64,000 bases of DNA from an uncultured Eggerthellaceae bacterium (GTDB taxonomy: Bacteria; Actinomycetota; Coriobacteriia; Coriobacteriales; Eggerthellaceae). The stretch spans positions 1 through 64,000 of the forward strand of contig CALBGP010000028.1 in the NCBI GenBank assembly GCA_937892845.1, written 5' to 3'. Positions 1 to 8,928 of the stretch are shown one piece after another; within the stretch, counting starts at the first letter, position 1; every line of letters begins with the position of its first letter. The notes beneath the pieces are model-generated. The model was not told where the DNA came from. It ran no database searches and was given only the letters and a program-made list of their open reading frames with translations. Position numbers and translations under genes: made by a program.

Positions 1-72
1 GGCGCTGACCTGCGCCAGCGCCCGAAACGGGACACACATTTTGTCCGCTAAGCCCCGATAGGCCCAGGAAAC

Positions 73-99
73 AAAAAAAGACGACCGACCAGTCGTCTT
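73..99 (-). terminator. Rho-independent terminator of the tRNA-Ala unit
   Basis: Read on the minus strand, AAGACGAC and GTCGTCTT form an 8-bp stem closed by a 6-nt loop, followed directly by a run of T. It lies 8 nt past the tRNA CCA end and so ends the single-tRNA transcript. Confidence 0.85.
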
Positions 100-107
100 G
101 AAGATTC

Positions 108-183
108 TGGTGGAGATGAAGGGATTCGAACCCTCGGCCCCCACGTTGCGAACGTGATGCTCTCCCAGCTGAGCTACATCCCC
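108..183 (-). tRNA. tRNA-Ala (anticodon CGC)
   Basis: The minus strand folds into a complete cloverleaf. The acceptor stem is GGGGATG/CATCTCC with one G-U pair, the anticodon stem is TCACG/CGTGG, the loop is TTCGCAA with anticodon CGC (reads the GCG alanine codon), the T loop is TTCGAAT, and the 3' CCA is genome-encoded. It has its own promoter at 229-257 and terminator at 73-99, so it is a monocistronic tRNA unit divergent from the cytochrome gene. Confidence 0.97.
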
Positions 184-228
184 AGATAGAACATGTCTGA
201 TGTCAGGTACGTCATCGGACGAAGAGAT

Positions 229-257
229 ATTGTGCCACTGGACATGATACGTGTCAA
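229..257 (-). promoter_or_regulatory. Sigma-70-type promoter for tRNA-Ala
   Basis: On the minus strand a perfect TTGACA (252-257) is followed after exactly 17 nt by CACAAT (229-234). The predicted start near 222 gives a 5' leader of about 39 nt before the tRNA. The rest of 184-504 holds no gene that I can support. Confidence 0.65.
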
Positions 258-395
258 CGATTTTGAAGGAAGAATGCCGTCAAGAAAGAGCGAGTGGGGA
301 GGGAAGCCCCGAAAATCGGCCACGGAAGATCGAAATGATAGGATTTCCCCCGAAACGGGTGACGGGTTTTTAAAGCGGATGCGCAGTTTTTGTGA

Positions 396-401
396 TACAG
401 T
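396..401 (+). promoter_or_regulatory. Possible extended -10 promoter of the cytochrome gene
   Basis: TACAGT preceded by TGA resembles an extended -10 element. There is no good -35 hexamer at the normal distance. It would give a leader of roughly 95 nt to the cytochrome start at 505. Weak, pattern-only evidence. Confidence 0.3.
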
Positions 402-504
402 GAACCCTTGTATTTCGCTTACGGTTTATCCATAGGTACGCCCCTCCAAATCGCAGGCGGAATACACGAGGAAATGTAGTCCGAGTGTAAGAAAGGAGGT
501 ATCC

Positions 505-1272
505 ATGGCTGAGGAAATCAAGAACGAGGAGACTGTCGAAGAGGTCGCACAGACCGAGGAAGTCGCCGAGGATGCCGCCAAGGATGCCGAAAAGACCGCC
601 AAGAAGGCTGGTAAGAAAAAGAAGTGGCCCATCGTTGTGGGCGTTGTCGCTGTCGTGCTGGTTGCAGCCGGTGCCGGCTTCTGGGTCTGGCATGAGCAGC
701 CCAGCTTCTGCAATGCCATCTGCCATACGCCGATGGATGCGTACTATGAGACCTATGCCGATGGCTCTACCGACAAGTACGGCAATGAGCTCGATGAGGC
801 TGGCAAGAACTCCATGATGGCGTACCTGCATGTGCAGACTGACGGCACCACCTGCATGGACTGTCATGTTCCCAGCATCGGCGAGCAGATCACCGAAGGC
901 ATGAACTGGGTTACCGGCAACTATGAGATCGAGGGCACCAATGCTCTGGGTCAGGCTGTCATGCCTGAGCGTGCTCTGTCTGACCTGACCGAAGCCCGCG
1001 GCGTGCCCGAGGACGAGTTCTGCCTGAACAGCGGCTGCCACACCAACGATGATGGCTCCGTCATGACCCGTGATGACCTGATCGCAGCAACCGCGGATCT
1101 GTCCGAAACCCGCAATCCGCATCTCGCCCAGCACGGCGAGCGTGCCTGCAGCGACTGCCACAAGGCTCACAGCCAGTCTGTCAACTACTGCACCAGCTGC
1201 CACAATGACGCACCTGTGCCTGAAGGCTGGCTGACCATGGCTGAGGCCAAGAAGCTTCATGTGGTCGAGTAA
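505..1272 (+). CDS. Membrane-anchored pentahaem cytochrome c (NapC/NrfH-like)
   Basis: 255 aa. An acidic cytoplasmic N-terminus (1-40) precedes one transmembrane anchor (about 42-60); the rest should face outward. Five haem-binding motifs are visible: an unusual CX3CH (C69-H74), CX2CH (C117-H121), an unusual CX4CH (C163-H169), CX2CH (C205-H209) and CX2CH (C219-H223). Proteins of this type carry electrons from the menaquinone pool to extracytoplasmic reductases, but no partner reductase sits beside it here. A good ribosome site (GAAAGGAGG) lies 7-8 nt before the ATG. It is immediately followed by the haem-attachment operon that would mature it. A relative of the small cytochromes partnered with flavoprotein reductases in Eggerthella is possible; the exact partner is unknown. 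Confidence 0.85.
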   Translation: MAEEIKNEETVEEVAQTEEVAEDAAKDAEKTAKKAGKKKKWPIVVGVVAVVLVAAGAGFWVWHEQPSFCNAICHTPMDAYYETYADGSTDKYGNELDEAGKNSMMAYLHVQTDGTTCMDCHVPSIGEQITEGMNWVTGNYEIEGTNALGQAVMPERALSDLTEARGVPEDEFCLNSGCHTNDDGSVMTRDDLIAATADLSETRNPHLAQHGERACSDCHKAHSQSVNYCTSCHNDAPVPEGWLTMAEAKKLHVVE

Positions 1273-1362
1273 CATCGCTTGATGGCTTGAAGCTTCGCCC
1301 ATCTATATGGTGGGCGGGCGAACCAGCAGCTTGTGTTATGAAATGCGAGTGGTAAATGCATG

Positions 1363-1396
1363 AAGAAGGGCCTGCCAGCATCGGCGGGTCCTTCTT
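1363..1396 (+). terminator. Terminator-like hairpin after the cytochrome gene
   Basis: AAGAAGGGCCTGCC (1363-1376) pairs with GGCGGGTCCTTCTT (1383-1396) over 14 bp, with two G-U pairs and a 6-nt loop. The T-run is short and interrupted, so termination may be partial, allowing some read-through into ccmE. Confidence 0.5.
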
Positions 1397-1420
1397 GCAT
1401 GTAATTCAATCGTCTACAAT
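1392..1420 (+). promoter_or_regulatory. Candidate promoter of the ccm operon
   Basis: TACAAT at 1415-1420 is a good -10 box. TTCTTG at 1392-1397 is a weak -35 with a 17-nt spacer and overlaps the preceding hairpin. The predicted start is about 40 nt before ccmE. Confidence 0.4.
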
Positions 1421-1466
1421 GGTTCGACTTTGCGCGTACGTGCGCCGATCCCGTAAGGAGTCATCG

Positions 1467-2141
1467 ATGAACACTAAGACCAAACGCCGCCTCGTCGCCG
1501 TGACCGGCGTGATCATCATCGTATTGGTGGTCATCCTTGCCGTCGTCGGCGGAAGCGGTGCCGCAAAGACCATCACCGTCACCGATGCTGCGAAAGGCGG
1601 ATACGCCGGACAGCGCGTCCAGGTGACGGGAAACGTGGTCGACAATTCATTTTCCACCGTCGATGGAGTGCTCAAGTTCCAGATATTCGACCCCGAAGGC
1701 AATGCATCTGAGGCCATTGCCGTCGAATACGATGGGGCCGCCGCCTCCACGTTCGGTAACGGCGTGACCGCCATCTGCACAGGAACCATGAGCGATGACG
1801 GAAAGACGCTGGTGGCAAGCGAATTGGTGACCAAATGCCCCTCTAAGTACGAGTCGGCGACCGATGCGCTCAGCGTATCGAAGCTGCTTGGCTACGGAGA
1901 GGATATTGTTGGAAAGCCCGTCAAGGTTGCCGCTGTCGTGAAGGCGGGAACGCTCGGATCTGCGGTGTCTTCCGATCTGCGTTTCGTTGCCGTCGATGCC
2001 GATGACGCCGCGGTTGAGCTTCCCGTCGTCTTCGATGGGGCTCTGGCGGATGCCATCACGGATGGCACGTCTGTCGTCATCAGCGGATCTCTGACCTCTG
2101 AGGGCAAGTTCGAAGCAACCGATGTTGCTCAGGAAGGTTGA
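1467..2141 (+). CDS. ccmE: Cytochrome c maturation haem chaperone CcmE, CXXXY type, with a second OB-like domain
   Basis: 224 aa with a single N-terminal membrane anchor (about 7-26) and a beta-rich OB-fold domain. CcmE carries haem covalently and hands it to CcmF for attachment to apocytochromes. The usual haem-binding His of HXXXY is replaced by Cys in CPSKY (Cys124, Tyr128), the variant known from Desulfovibrio, archaea and some actinobacteria. Residues after about 140 look like a second copy of the same OB domain without a haem ligand, making the protein longer than typical CcmE (about 140-160 aa). I chose the ATG at 1467 because AAGGAG lies 7 nt upstream and the hydrophobic anchor starts right after it. 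First gene of ccmE-F-A-B-C-D. Confidence 0.85.
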   Translation: MNTKTKRRLVAVTGVIIIVLVVILAVVGGSGAAKTITVTDAAKGGYAGQRVQVTGNVVDNSFSTVDGVLKFQIFDPEGNASEAIAVEYDGAAASTFGNGVTAICTGTMSDDGKTLVASELVTKCPSKYESATDALSVSKLLGYGEDIVGKPVKVAAVVKAGTLGSAVSSDLRFVAVDADDAAVELPVVFDGALADAITDGTSVVISGSLTSEGKFEATDVAQEG

Positions 2142-2143
2142 TA

Positions 2144-4342
2144 ATGTCGACTATCGGTCTCATCGGGCTGATCGTGGCCTTTGCAGGCGTCGCCGTTTCG
2201 GTGATCGCCTTCCTCGCGGGCTACGTGCTCGAACGCATCGGCAAGCGTGATACTGCCGAAACTGCTTCATGGGCGGGTTGTGCCGCCACAATCCTCACTG
2301 CAGTGGCCCTGACGTTTTGCTGCGGTGTGCTGGTGTACTGCTTCATGAGCGGTGACACCTCCATCCAGTATGTTCTTCAGTACCGTTCCGACACCGAAGG
2401 CCCCATGGGCGTTCTCTATCGCTTGAGCGGCGTCTATGCCGGCCGTGAGGGATCGCTTCTGTTCTGGGCTTGGCTCATCTCGGTGTTCAACTGCATCTTG
2501 GCCGTCCGTGCGATGCGCAAGCATTCCCAGCTCGACCATATGGCCATCATGGTTTCCCAGATTGTTTTGGCTGCATTCGTGGGCGTCTGCCTGTTCTCTG
2601 AGAGCAACATGCCCTTCACAGCCACGCCTGCCCAGTATTTCGATGCCGAAGGCAATCTGCAGGGTGCTGCCCTCATGTGGGGTCTCAATCCTCTGCTTGA
2701 GCACTGGGCCCAGGCCATTCATCCGCCCACGCTGTTCGTGGGTTACGCCGGCCTGACCATCCCGTTTGCATACGCCATCGCTGCGCTTATCGTGAACGAC
2801 TCCTCCAAGCGTTGGGTCGAGCGCGCCAGCCGCTTCGCCATGTTCAGCTGGCTTCTGCTGGGCATCGGCATCGGACTTGGCTCCGTGTGGGCTTATGTCG
2901 TTTTGGGCTGGGGTGGCTATTGGGGCTGGGACCCCGTCGAGAACGCCAGCCTGCTTTCGTGGCTGGTTGCCTTGGCTCTGGTGCATAGCTTCACGGTGTA
3001 CCGCCAGCGCGGCCAGTTCCGTCGCTGGAGCGTCATGTGCGCCTGCCTCACCTTCGCATTCGTGATTGCGGGCACGTTCATCACGCGCTCCGGCATCGTG
3101 CAGTCCGTGCATGCCTTCGAAGGCGATCCGGTTTCCTTGGCTCTGTTCGGGTCCTTGATCGCCGTGTCTGTTCTGGCCGGCATTGTGGGCTTGGCCATCC
3201 GCTGGAAGAGCTTCGGCGGAGACGAAGGCATGGAGAGCCTTGTCTCGCGTGATGCGGCTTACTACTTCAACAACGTGATCATGATCGTCTTCACGCTGCT
3301 TCTGTGCTACATGACGGTCTCCAGCGCGCTGCCCGAGTGGCTGCCCTTCGGCGGACAGAGCCTGTCTGCCGGCTCCTACAATGCGGTTGCCCGTCCGCTC
3401 GGCGTCGTGTACTGCCTGATCATCGCCGTGTGCCCGCTGCTCGCATGGGGCAAGACCGACCGCAAGGCGTTCTTCAAGCAGGCGAAAGTCCCCGCCATCG
3501 CCGCGCTTGCGCTGTTCGCCGTGCTCATGGTCTACTTCGTGACCACGCTTCTGCCCGCCTATAATGCAACCATCGCCGCAGGCGGTACGCAGGCTGTCGG
3601 TTTGGCGAACGAAGGCCCGTCGTGGTATTACAACGGCTTGGCGGTTGTCGGCTTCGCCGTGGCATCGCTTCTGTTCTTCACCACGCTCATGATGATCGTC
3701 CGCTCGGCTGCCAAGCGCAGCAAGGCCACCCATTCCAATCCGGTGGCGGCGTTCTTCTCCATGATTGCAGCGAATTCGCCCAAGTACGGCGGATACATCA
3801 CCCATTTCGCCATGTCCATCATCCTGGTCGGCCTCATCGGCTCCTCCATGTATGTGACCGAGAAGACCGGGTACATGGCCTATGACTCTGAGACCGATAC
3901 GGCCCAGGAGAGCTTCGTCATCCAGGATTATGAGCTGCGTTACACCGGCAACACCATCGAGGAGCAGCCCAATGGCGACGACGTCCTCTACATGGTCGAG
4001 TTCGACGTCTACGATGTGAATACCGGCAAGAAGCTGGGTCACGTCAATCCGTCGGTCCAGCTGACCATGACCACCCAGCAGCAGAAGCTCAACGCCAGCG
4101 TTCTGGGTTTCCCCACCCATGACCTGTTCGTGGTCTACAAGGGCGTGAACACCGATGGCGACTTCGCCTTGGATGTGCGCGTCAATCCCTTGATCGGTTT
4201 CGTGTGGGCGGGCTTCTTCCTGCTGGTTCTGGGAACGGCCATTGCCGCTTTCGGCCGCCGCAAGGTGAGCTCGAAAGACCCTGAAGCAAGCTCTGAACAG
4301 GCGGTTTCGTTTGATTCTGAGGCGGAGGATACCCGTGGCTGA
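2144..4342 (+). CDS. ccmF: Cytochrome c haem lyase subunit CcmF
   Basis: 732 aa, polytopic membrane protein of the CcmF/CycK/NrfE family. It receives haem from CcmE and joins it to CXXCH cysteines on the outer face of the membrane. The tryptophan-rich haem-handling motif WGGYWGWDPVENASL is present around residues 255-270, and an extracytoplasmic beta-rich segment precedes the last helix. The ATG at 2144 starts 2 nt after the ccmE stop and is preceded by AGGAAGG; a TTG at 2138 is a less likely alternative. No ccmG or ccmH thiol-reduction gene accompanies it in this window. Confidence 0.93.
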   Translation: MSTIGLIGLIVAFAGVAVSVIAFLAGYVLERIGKRDTAETASWAGCAATILTAVALTFCCGVLVYCFMSGDTSIQYVLQYRSDTEGPMGVLYRLSGVYAGREGSLLFWAWLISVFNCILAVRAMRKHSQLDHMAIMVSQIVLAAFVGVCLFSESNMPFTATPAQYFDAEGNLQGAALMWGLNPLLEHWAQAIHPPTLFVGYAGLTIPFAYAIAALIVNDSSKRWVERASRFAMFSWLLLGIGIGLGSVWAYVVLGWGGYWGWDPVENASLLSWLVALALVHSFTVYRQRGQFRRWSVMCACLTFAFVIAGTFITRSGIVQSVHAFEGDPVSLALFGSLIAVSVLAGIVGLAIRWKSFGGDEGMESLVSRDAAYYFNNVIMIVFTLLLCYMTVSSALPEWLPFGGQSLSAGSYNAVARPLGVVYCLIIAVCPLLAWGKTDRKAFFKQAKVPAIAALALFAVLMVYFVTTLLPAYNATIAAGGTQAVGLANEGPSWYYNGLAVVGFAVASLLFFTTLMMIVRSAAKRSKATHSNPVAAFFSMIAANSPKYGGYITHFAMSIILVGLIGSSMYVTEKTGYMAYDSETDTAQESFVIQDYELRYTGNTIEEQPNGDDVLYMVEFDVYDVNTGKKLGHVNPSVQLTMTTQQQKLNASVLGFPTHDLFVVYKGVNTDGDFALDVRVNPLIGFVWAGFFLLVLGTAIAAFGRRKVSSKDPEASSEQAVSFDSEAEDTRG

Positions 4343-5048
4343 TGCTTTGGAGGTCAAGAAGATCTCGAAGGTTTTCGGGCAGCGTAAAGCTCTGGACAAA
4401 GTGAGCTTCAACCTGCCCGAAGGGGCCTTCCTTTCCATATTCGGCCCCAACGGCGCCGGAAAGACCACCATGCTGCGCATATTGTCGACACTTGCCCGAC
4501 CCACGTCGGGCAATGTGCATGTCATGGGGCTTGATGCCAAGGAGGACCCTGATAAGGTGCGCGAGCACATAGGGCTCATCTCGCATAACTCCATGCTCTA
4601 TCCTGATCTGACGGCCATGGAGAACCTCATGTTCGTGGCATCCATGTATGACATCGAGGACCCGGAAACGCGCGTGCGTGAGCTTTTGCACGCCGTCGAG
4701 CTGGACCATCGCCGCTATGACATGGTTCGTACGTTCTCGCGTGGCATGACGCAGCGCCTCTCCATTGCCCGCGCGCTGATCAACGATCCTGATGTGGTGT
4801 TTCTCGACGAACCCTATGCGGGCCTCGACCCCCACGCCGTGGAGATCTTCGATGGGCTCATCGCCGATCTTCGCGAGGGGCGCACGTTCGTCATGGTCAG
4901 CCATGACCTGCGCAAGGGCTTCGATGCATGTTCGCATGCGCTTGTGCTTGCGCGCGGCCGCGTGGTCTCTTTCGCGGCGAAGGAGGATCTGGACTTCGAA
5001 GAATTCTCGAAACTCTACCGTGAAACGGTCGGAATGGGGGTGTCGTGA
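4335..5048 (+). CDS. ccmA: Haem-exporter ABC ATPase CcmA
   Basis: 237 aa ABC ATP-binding subunit. Walker A GPNGAGKT, signature FSRGMTQR and Walker B VVFLDEP are intact. With CcmB (and CcmC/D) it drives release of holo-CcmE from the CcmC complex. It starts at GTG 4335, inside the last codons of ccmF, with GGCGGAGG upstream, and its stop overlaps the ccmB ATG, so translation is coupled. Confidence 0.92.
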   Translation: MADALEVKKISKVFGQRKALDKVSFNLPEGAFLSIFGPNGAGKTTMLRILSTLARPTSGNVHVMGLDAKEDPDKVREHIGLISHNSMLYPDLTAMENLMFVASMYDIEDPETRVRELLHAVELDHRRYDMVRTFSRGMTQRLSIARALINDPDVVFLDEPYAGLDPHAVEIFDGLIADLREGRTFVMVSHDLRKGFDACSHALVLARGRVVSFAAKEDLDFEEFSKLYRETVGMGVS

Positions 5049-5764
5049 TGGCTGTGCGTGCTGCGAAACCTTCCACGTGGAAGCATTTCCTGGCGCTTTT
5101 GCGCAAGGATCTTGCCCAGGAGCTGCACACCAAGGAGATGCTCACCTCCATGGGCCTTTATGCGCTGCTGGTGCTCATCGTCTACGGAGCGGCGCTCGCC
5201 CAGGCGGGCAACGGCGTGGATGTGGCGAAGCTTGCGGGCGGCCTCCTGTGGGTTGTCGTGCTCTTCACGTCGCTTCTGGGGCTGAACCGCTCGTTCGCCC
5301 ATGAGAAGGAGCAGGGGTGCCTTGAGGGCATGTTGCTCATCCCCATGGACCGTTCGGTGATCTTTCTGGCGAAGGCTACGGCCAACCTGATCTTCCTTCT
5401 GATCGTGGAGCTGATCACGGTCCCGTTGTTCTTCTTCTTTTTCCTGACCACCGCAACGCTTGCCCCCAGCTGGCCTCTCATGCTGGTCAGCTTGCTGGTG
5501 GGCACCATCGGCATTGCCGGCGTGGGCACGCTGCTGTCCACCATCACCATCAATACGCGCGGTAAAGACGTCATGCTCGCCGTGCTCTTCATTCCGCTTT
5601 CGTTCCCGCTTCTGTGGTCGTGCGTCTCTGCGGCCACGTGTGTGATGGTCGGGGCGGATGGCTTCATGAACTCCTTCGTCACCTCGATGGCTCTGGCGGC
5701 GGGTTATGATGTTGCCATGATTCTGATTTCCTGGGTGCTCTACGATTTCGTAGTGAGTGCCTGA
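5048..5764 (+). CDS. ccmB: Haem-exporter membrane subunit CcmB
   Basis: 238 aa with about six hydrophobic segments and the CcmB-family layout: an N-terminal amphipathic stretch with FLALLRKDLAQELHTKEM-like residues, then helices. It is the permease partner of CcmA. The ATG overlaps the ccmA TGA by one base. Confidence 0.9.
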   Translation: MAVRAAKPSTWKHFLALLRKDLAQELHTKEMLTSMGLYALLVLIVYGAALAQAGNGVDVAKLAGGLLWVVVLFTSLLGLNRSFAHEKEQGCLEGMLLIPMDRSVIFLAKATANLIFLLIVELITVPLFFFFFLTTATLAPSWPLMLVSLLVGTIGIAGVGTLLSTITINTRGKDVMLAVLFIPLSFPLLWSCVSAATCVMVGADGFMNSFVTSMALAAGYDVAMILISWVLYDFVVSA

Positions 5765-5816
5765 TCCAAACCGCGGCCGCAGCGGTGGAAGCGGCAGAAA
5801 GAACCAGAGGTTTCCT

Positions 5817-6575
5817 ATGGAAAAACGCAAAGGGCTGCAGGTCGGGGGAAAACTCGACACGCTGGCGCGCTACTCTGCGCTCATCGGCGTGGCACTGGCC
5901 GCAGTCGGATTCGTGCTCACGTTCACGGTGGCGGGCCTGGTCAACGGCGCGGCCGTGGACGGTGTGGAGGTCATCGGCGGCGTGGTGGTGGCCAACAAGC
6001 TGCTCCTATCCCAGAAGATCTTCTTCTTCCACATGCCGGTGGCCATTGCCAGCATGGTGCTGTTCCTGTTCGCGGGCTACTACTGCGTGCGCTTCCTCAT
6101 GAAGCGCGACATCGCCTACGACACCCGCGCGAAGCTGTGCATGGAGACCGGCCTGGTCTTCGTCATCTGCACCATGATCTCCGGCGAGATGTGGACCCGC
6201 TTCGAGTGGGGCGTGTGGTGGAACTGGGAGCCGCGCCTGACCACGTACCTCGTGCTCATGCTCATGGTGATCGCGTACTTCGTCCTGCGCAACTCCATCG
6301 GCGACCCTGAGCGCCGCGCGGTCTATTCCGCGGTCGTGGGCATCCTCATCCTGGTCGATGTGCCCGTGTGTTTCATGGTCACGCGCCTGATCCCCTCGTC
6401 GGTGCACCCCGTGGTGCTGCGCGCCGACTCCGGCATGTCGCCCGAGATGATCATCTCGCTCGTGCTCTGCCTGCTGGGCATGCTGCTCATCGCCTTCGCG
6501 CTCTACCGCTTCCGTCTGCGCACGCAGCTGATGGAAGACAAGCTCGCCGCCATCCAAGAGAAACTGGAGGACTAA
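5817..6575 (+). CDS. ccmC: Haem-handling protein CcmC
   Basis: 252 aa polytopic membrane protein. CcmC loads haem onto CcmE. The signature tryptophan motif reads WGVWWNWEPRLT; the usual Asp of WWXWD is Glu here. The ATG at 5817 follows an AGAGG site, whereas upstream in-frame codons give an arginine/glycine-rich unstructured extension. The C-terminal tail (about 225-252) is charged and likely helical. Part of the ccm operon. Confidence 0.9.
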   Translation: MEKRKGLQVGGKLDTLARYSALIGVALAAVGFVLTFTVAGLVNGAAVDGVEVIGGVVVANKLLLSQKIFFFHMPVAIASMVLFLFAGYYCVRFLMKRDIAYDTRAKLCMETGLVFVICTMISGEMWTRFEWGVWWNWEPRLTTYLVLMLMVIAYFVLRNSIGDPERRAVYSAVVGILILVDVPVCFMVTRLIPSSVHPVVLRADSGMSPEMIISLVLCLLGMLLIAFALYRFRLRTQLMEDKLAAIQEKLED

Positions 6576-6578
6576 TCC

Positions 6579-6782
6579 ATGAACCCCGTCCTTGCCGAGA
6601 TCTATTCCACCATCCTGCCCAGCGCGCCCTTCGTCATCGTGGCGTATGTGGGCATTCTGGTTGCCCTGTTCATCTACGTGTTCTTCATCGTCTCCAAACT
6701 GCACCGCACCGAGAAGAAGCTCGCGGCGCTCGAGGAGCGCGTCGAGGAGCTGACCGCTTCGCGTGAGGCGAAGGGGGAGTGA
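6579..6782 (+). CDS. ccmD: CcmD-like small membrane protein
   Basis: 67 aa: a short N-terminus, one transmembrane helix (about 18-40) and a charged, coiled-coil-prone tail. CcmD is a small anchor that helps release holo-CcmE from CcmC. Sequence alone is not diagnostic at this size; the call rests on size, topology and its place 3 nt after ccmC. Confidence 0.65.
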   Translation: MNPVLAEIYSTILPSAPFVIVAYVGILVALFIYVFFIVSKLHRTEKKLAALEERVEELTASREAKGE

Positions 6783-6787
6783 GCCGC

Positions 6788-7597
6788 ATGAAGGCGCTTA
6801 TCCCCGCTGCGGGCATGGGCACCCGTTTTTTGCCCGGGACCAAGGCCGTTCCCAAGGAGATGCTCCTGGTGGTTGACCGCCCCGCCATCCAGTACGTGGT
6901 GGAAGAGGGTTTGGCTTCCGGGGCCGATGAGGTCGTGATCATCAACAGCCGCTCCAAGAAGGCCATCGAGGACCACTTCACCCCCGATCCCGAACTGGTG
7001 GCCGTGCTGCGCGAGCGCGGCAAGGATGCCTACGCCGACGCCGTGGAGCACGCTGGGTCGCTCAACGTGTCCTATGTCTATCAGGACGAACCGCTGGGTC
7101 TGGGCCACGCCATCAGGTGCGCGGCCGAGCGCACGGCCGATGAGCCGTTTTTCGTGCTGCTGGGCGATGTTCTGGTGCCCGACAACGCCATCTGCCCCAA
7201 GATGCTCGAAATCTCGCGCGCCCACGGCGGCGCGTCGGTCATAGCCGTCCTGCCCGTGCCCGACGACCAGGTCAGCCGCTTCGGCATCATCGCCGGCAGC
7301 GAGGTTGAGCCCGGCGTATGGAAGGTGGATTCCCTGGTTGAGAAGCCCGCGCTCGAAGACGCGCCCAGCAACCTGTCCGTCTTCGGCCGCTACCTGCTCT
7401 CGCCCCGCGTGATGGAGCTGCTCGCGGACGTCAAGCCGGGCGTTGGCGGGGAAATCCAGCTCACCGATGCCCTCGATGCCGTTTTGCGTGAAGAGGAGAT
7501 GTACGCTTTGGTGATCGGCGACGAAGACGGCTACGATACCGGCACGGTTGAATCGTGGCTGGCCGCCAACAACGCCTTGTACGCCCGCAGCAAATAG
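6788..7597 (+). CDS. galU: UTP-glucose-1-phosphate uridylyltransferase
   Basis: 269 aa. It makes UDP-glucose from UTP and glucose-1-phosphate for cell-surface glycans and glycolipids. The nucleotide-binding motif IPAAGMGTRFLPGTKA, the catalytic VEKP segment and the GKxGYDTG-like end (DEDGYDTGTVESW) mark the GalU family. I chose ATG 6788 because GGGGGAG lies 8 nt upstream; a GTG at 6779 that overlaps the ccmD stop is too close to that site. A possible user of its product is the lipid glycosyltransferase at 56804. Confidence 0.92.
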   Translation: MKALIPAAGMGTRFLPGTKAVPKEMLLVVDRPAIQYVVEEGLASGADEVVIINSRSKKAIEDHFTPDPELVAVLRERGKDAYADAVEHAGSLNVSYVYQDEPLGLGHAIRCAAERTADEPFFVLLGDVLVPDNAICPKMLEISRAHGGASVIAVLPVPDDQVSRFGIIAGSEVEPGVWKVDSLVEKPALEDAPSNLSVFGRYLLSPRVMELLADVKPGVGGEIQLTDALDAVLREEEMYALVIGDEDGYDTGTVESWLAANNALYARSK

Positions 7598-7609
7598 AGG
7601 TGCTCACAT

Positions 7610-8920
7610 ATGTCCGGTTCCATGAACGGATTCAATGCATTCGGCGCGGCTCCCCAAAGGGAGCCTTCGCCATTTTCCCGGGATGGCATCCGCTATCCCA
7701 AAGCCTACGCGGTCTCGTCGGTGACCCGCCAGTTCGCTGAAGACGGCGAATTTCCGCCTGAGGAGCTCGAGGCCATCGCCGATGAGCAACGCCGCTGGTC
7801 CTGGGTTGAAATCGATCTGGGAGCCATCCAGAGCAACGTGGCCTGCGCGCGCCGCTGCCTGGGCCAGGACCGCAGGCTCATGGCCGTGGTCAAGGCCGAT
7901 GCCTACGGGCACGGGGCCGTCAAGGTTGCGCGCACGGCCATAGCAGCCGGAGCCAACCAGCTGGCCGTGGCCACGGTTCCCGAAGGCATAGAGCTGCGCC
8001 GCGCGGGCCTGACCGCTCCGATTCTGGTGCTTTCGGAGCCGCCCATCGACACCATTCCGCTGCTGCTCAACTACAACCTCATGCCTTCGGTCTACACGCC
8101 CGAATTCGCCATCAGCTACGCCGAATGCGCCGACATGCATGGCCTTCGCGCGCCGTTCCATTTGGCCGTGAACACGGGCATGAACCGCATCGGGGTCCGT
8201 TTCGACGAGGCCGTGGCTTTCCTGCGCCAGGTCAGTTTCCACCGAGCGCTCGAGCAGGTGGGCACCTTCACCCATTTCGCCACCGCGGATTGCGCCGAGA
8301 CGCTCGATTTCAACATGCAGTTCCGCAGGTTCCTGGAATGCCTGGAATCCATGCGGCAGGCAGGGTTCAATCCCGGCATAGCCCATTGCGCGAATTCCGC
8401 GGCGCTTCTGCGCTATCCAGAGACGCATCTGGACATGGCCCGCTTCGGCATAGCCATGTACGGATACCACCCGTGCCCGGAGACGCGCGGCAGCTTCGAT
8501 CTGCGTATGGCCATGAGCGTGCATGCGCGCATCACGGCGGTCAATACGCCGCCCATGAGCGAAGGCGTCAGCTACGGCATGCATTACCGCAGCCCTGGAA
8601 GCGTGAAGATCTGCACCGTCCCCATAGGGTATGCCGACGGGTTGCCGCGCGCGCTGTCCGGGCAGACGGCGTTCATCTGCAACGGCCAGGTGTGCCGCCA
8701 GGTGGGCAACATCTGCATGGACCAATGCATGTTCGAAGTGGATATGCGCAGCTACGGCACGCGCCATCGCCTTGACCCCCAGGTGGGCGACACGGTGCTG
8801 ATCGCCGGATCCAACGGCCGCGCCGCGCTGCCCATAGACAGCCTGGCGGAGCTCGCGGGTTCCATTCCGCATGAACTGTGCTGCGCGTTCTCGCTGCGTA
8901 TGCCGCGCATCTACCGATAA
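7610..8920 (+). CDS. alr: Alanine racemase
   Basis: 436 aa, PLP-dependent fold-type III racemase that supplies D-alanine for peptidoglycan. The PLP lysine lies in AVVKADAYGHG (Lys95), and the second catalytic Tyr is in VSYGMHYRSPG near residue 325. The N-terminus carries about 60 residues before the first barrel strand (WVEIDLGAI), longer than the usual start. No signal peptide or membrane segment is evident in this extension. Confidence 0.93.
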   Translation: MSGSMNGFNAFGAAPQREPSPFSRDGIRYPKAYAVSSVTRQFAEDGEFPPEELEAIADEQRRWSWVEIDLGAIQSNVACARRCLGQDRRLMAVVKADAYGHGAVKVARTAIAAGANQLAVATVPEGIELRRAGLTAPILVLSEPPIDTIPLLLNYNLMPSVYTPEFAISYAECADMHGLRAPFHLAVNTGMNRIGVRFDEAVAFLRQVSFHRALEQVGTFTHFATADCAETLDFNMQFRRFLECLESMRQAGFNPGIAHCANSAALLRYPETHLDMARFGIAMYGYHPCPETRGSFDLRMAMSVHARITAVNTPPMSEGVSYGMHYRSPGSVKICTVPIGYADGLPRALSGQTAFICNGQVCRQVGNICMDQCMFEVDMRSYGTRHRLDPQVGDTVLIAGSNGRAALPIDSLAELAGSIPHELCCAFSLRMPRIYR

Positions 8921-8928
8921 GGATTTCC

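Noticed and set aside
193..435. 80-codon open frame before the cytochrome gene
   Set aside because: No ribosome site, no family resemblance, and it overlaps the divergent tRNA promoter.
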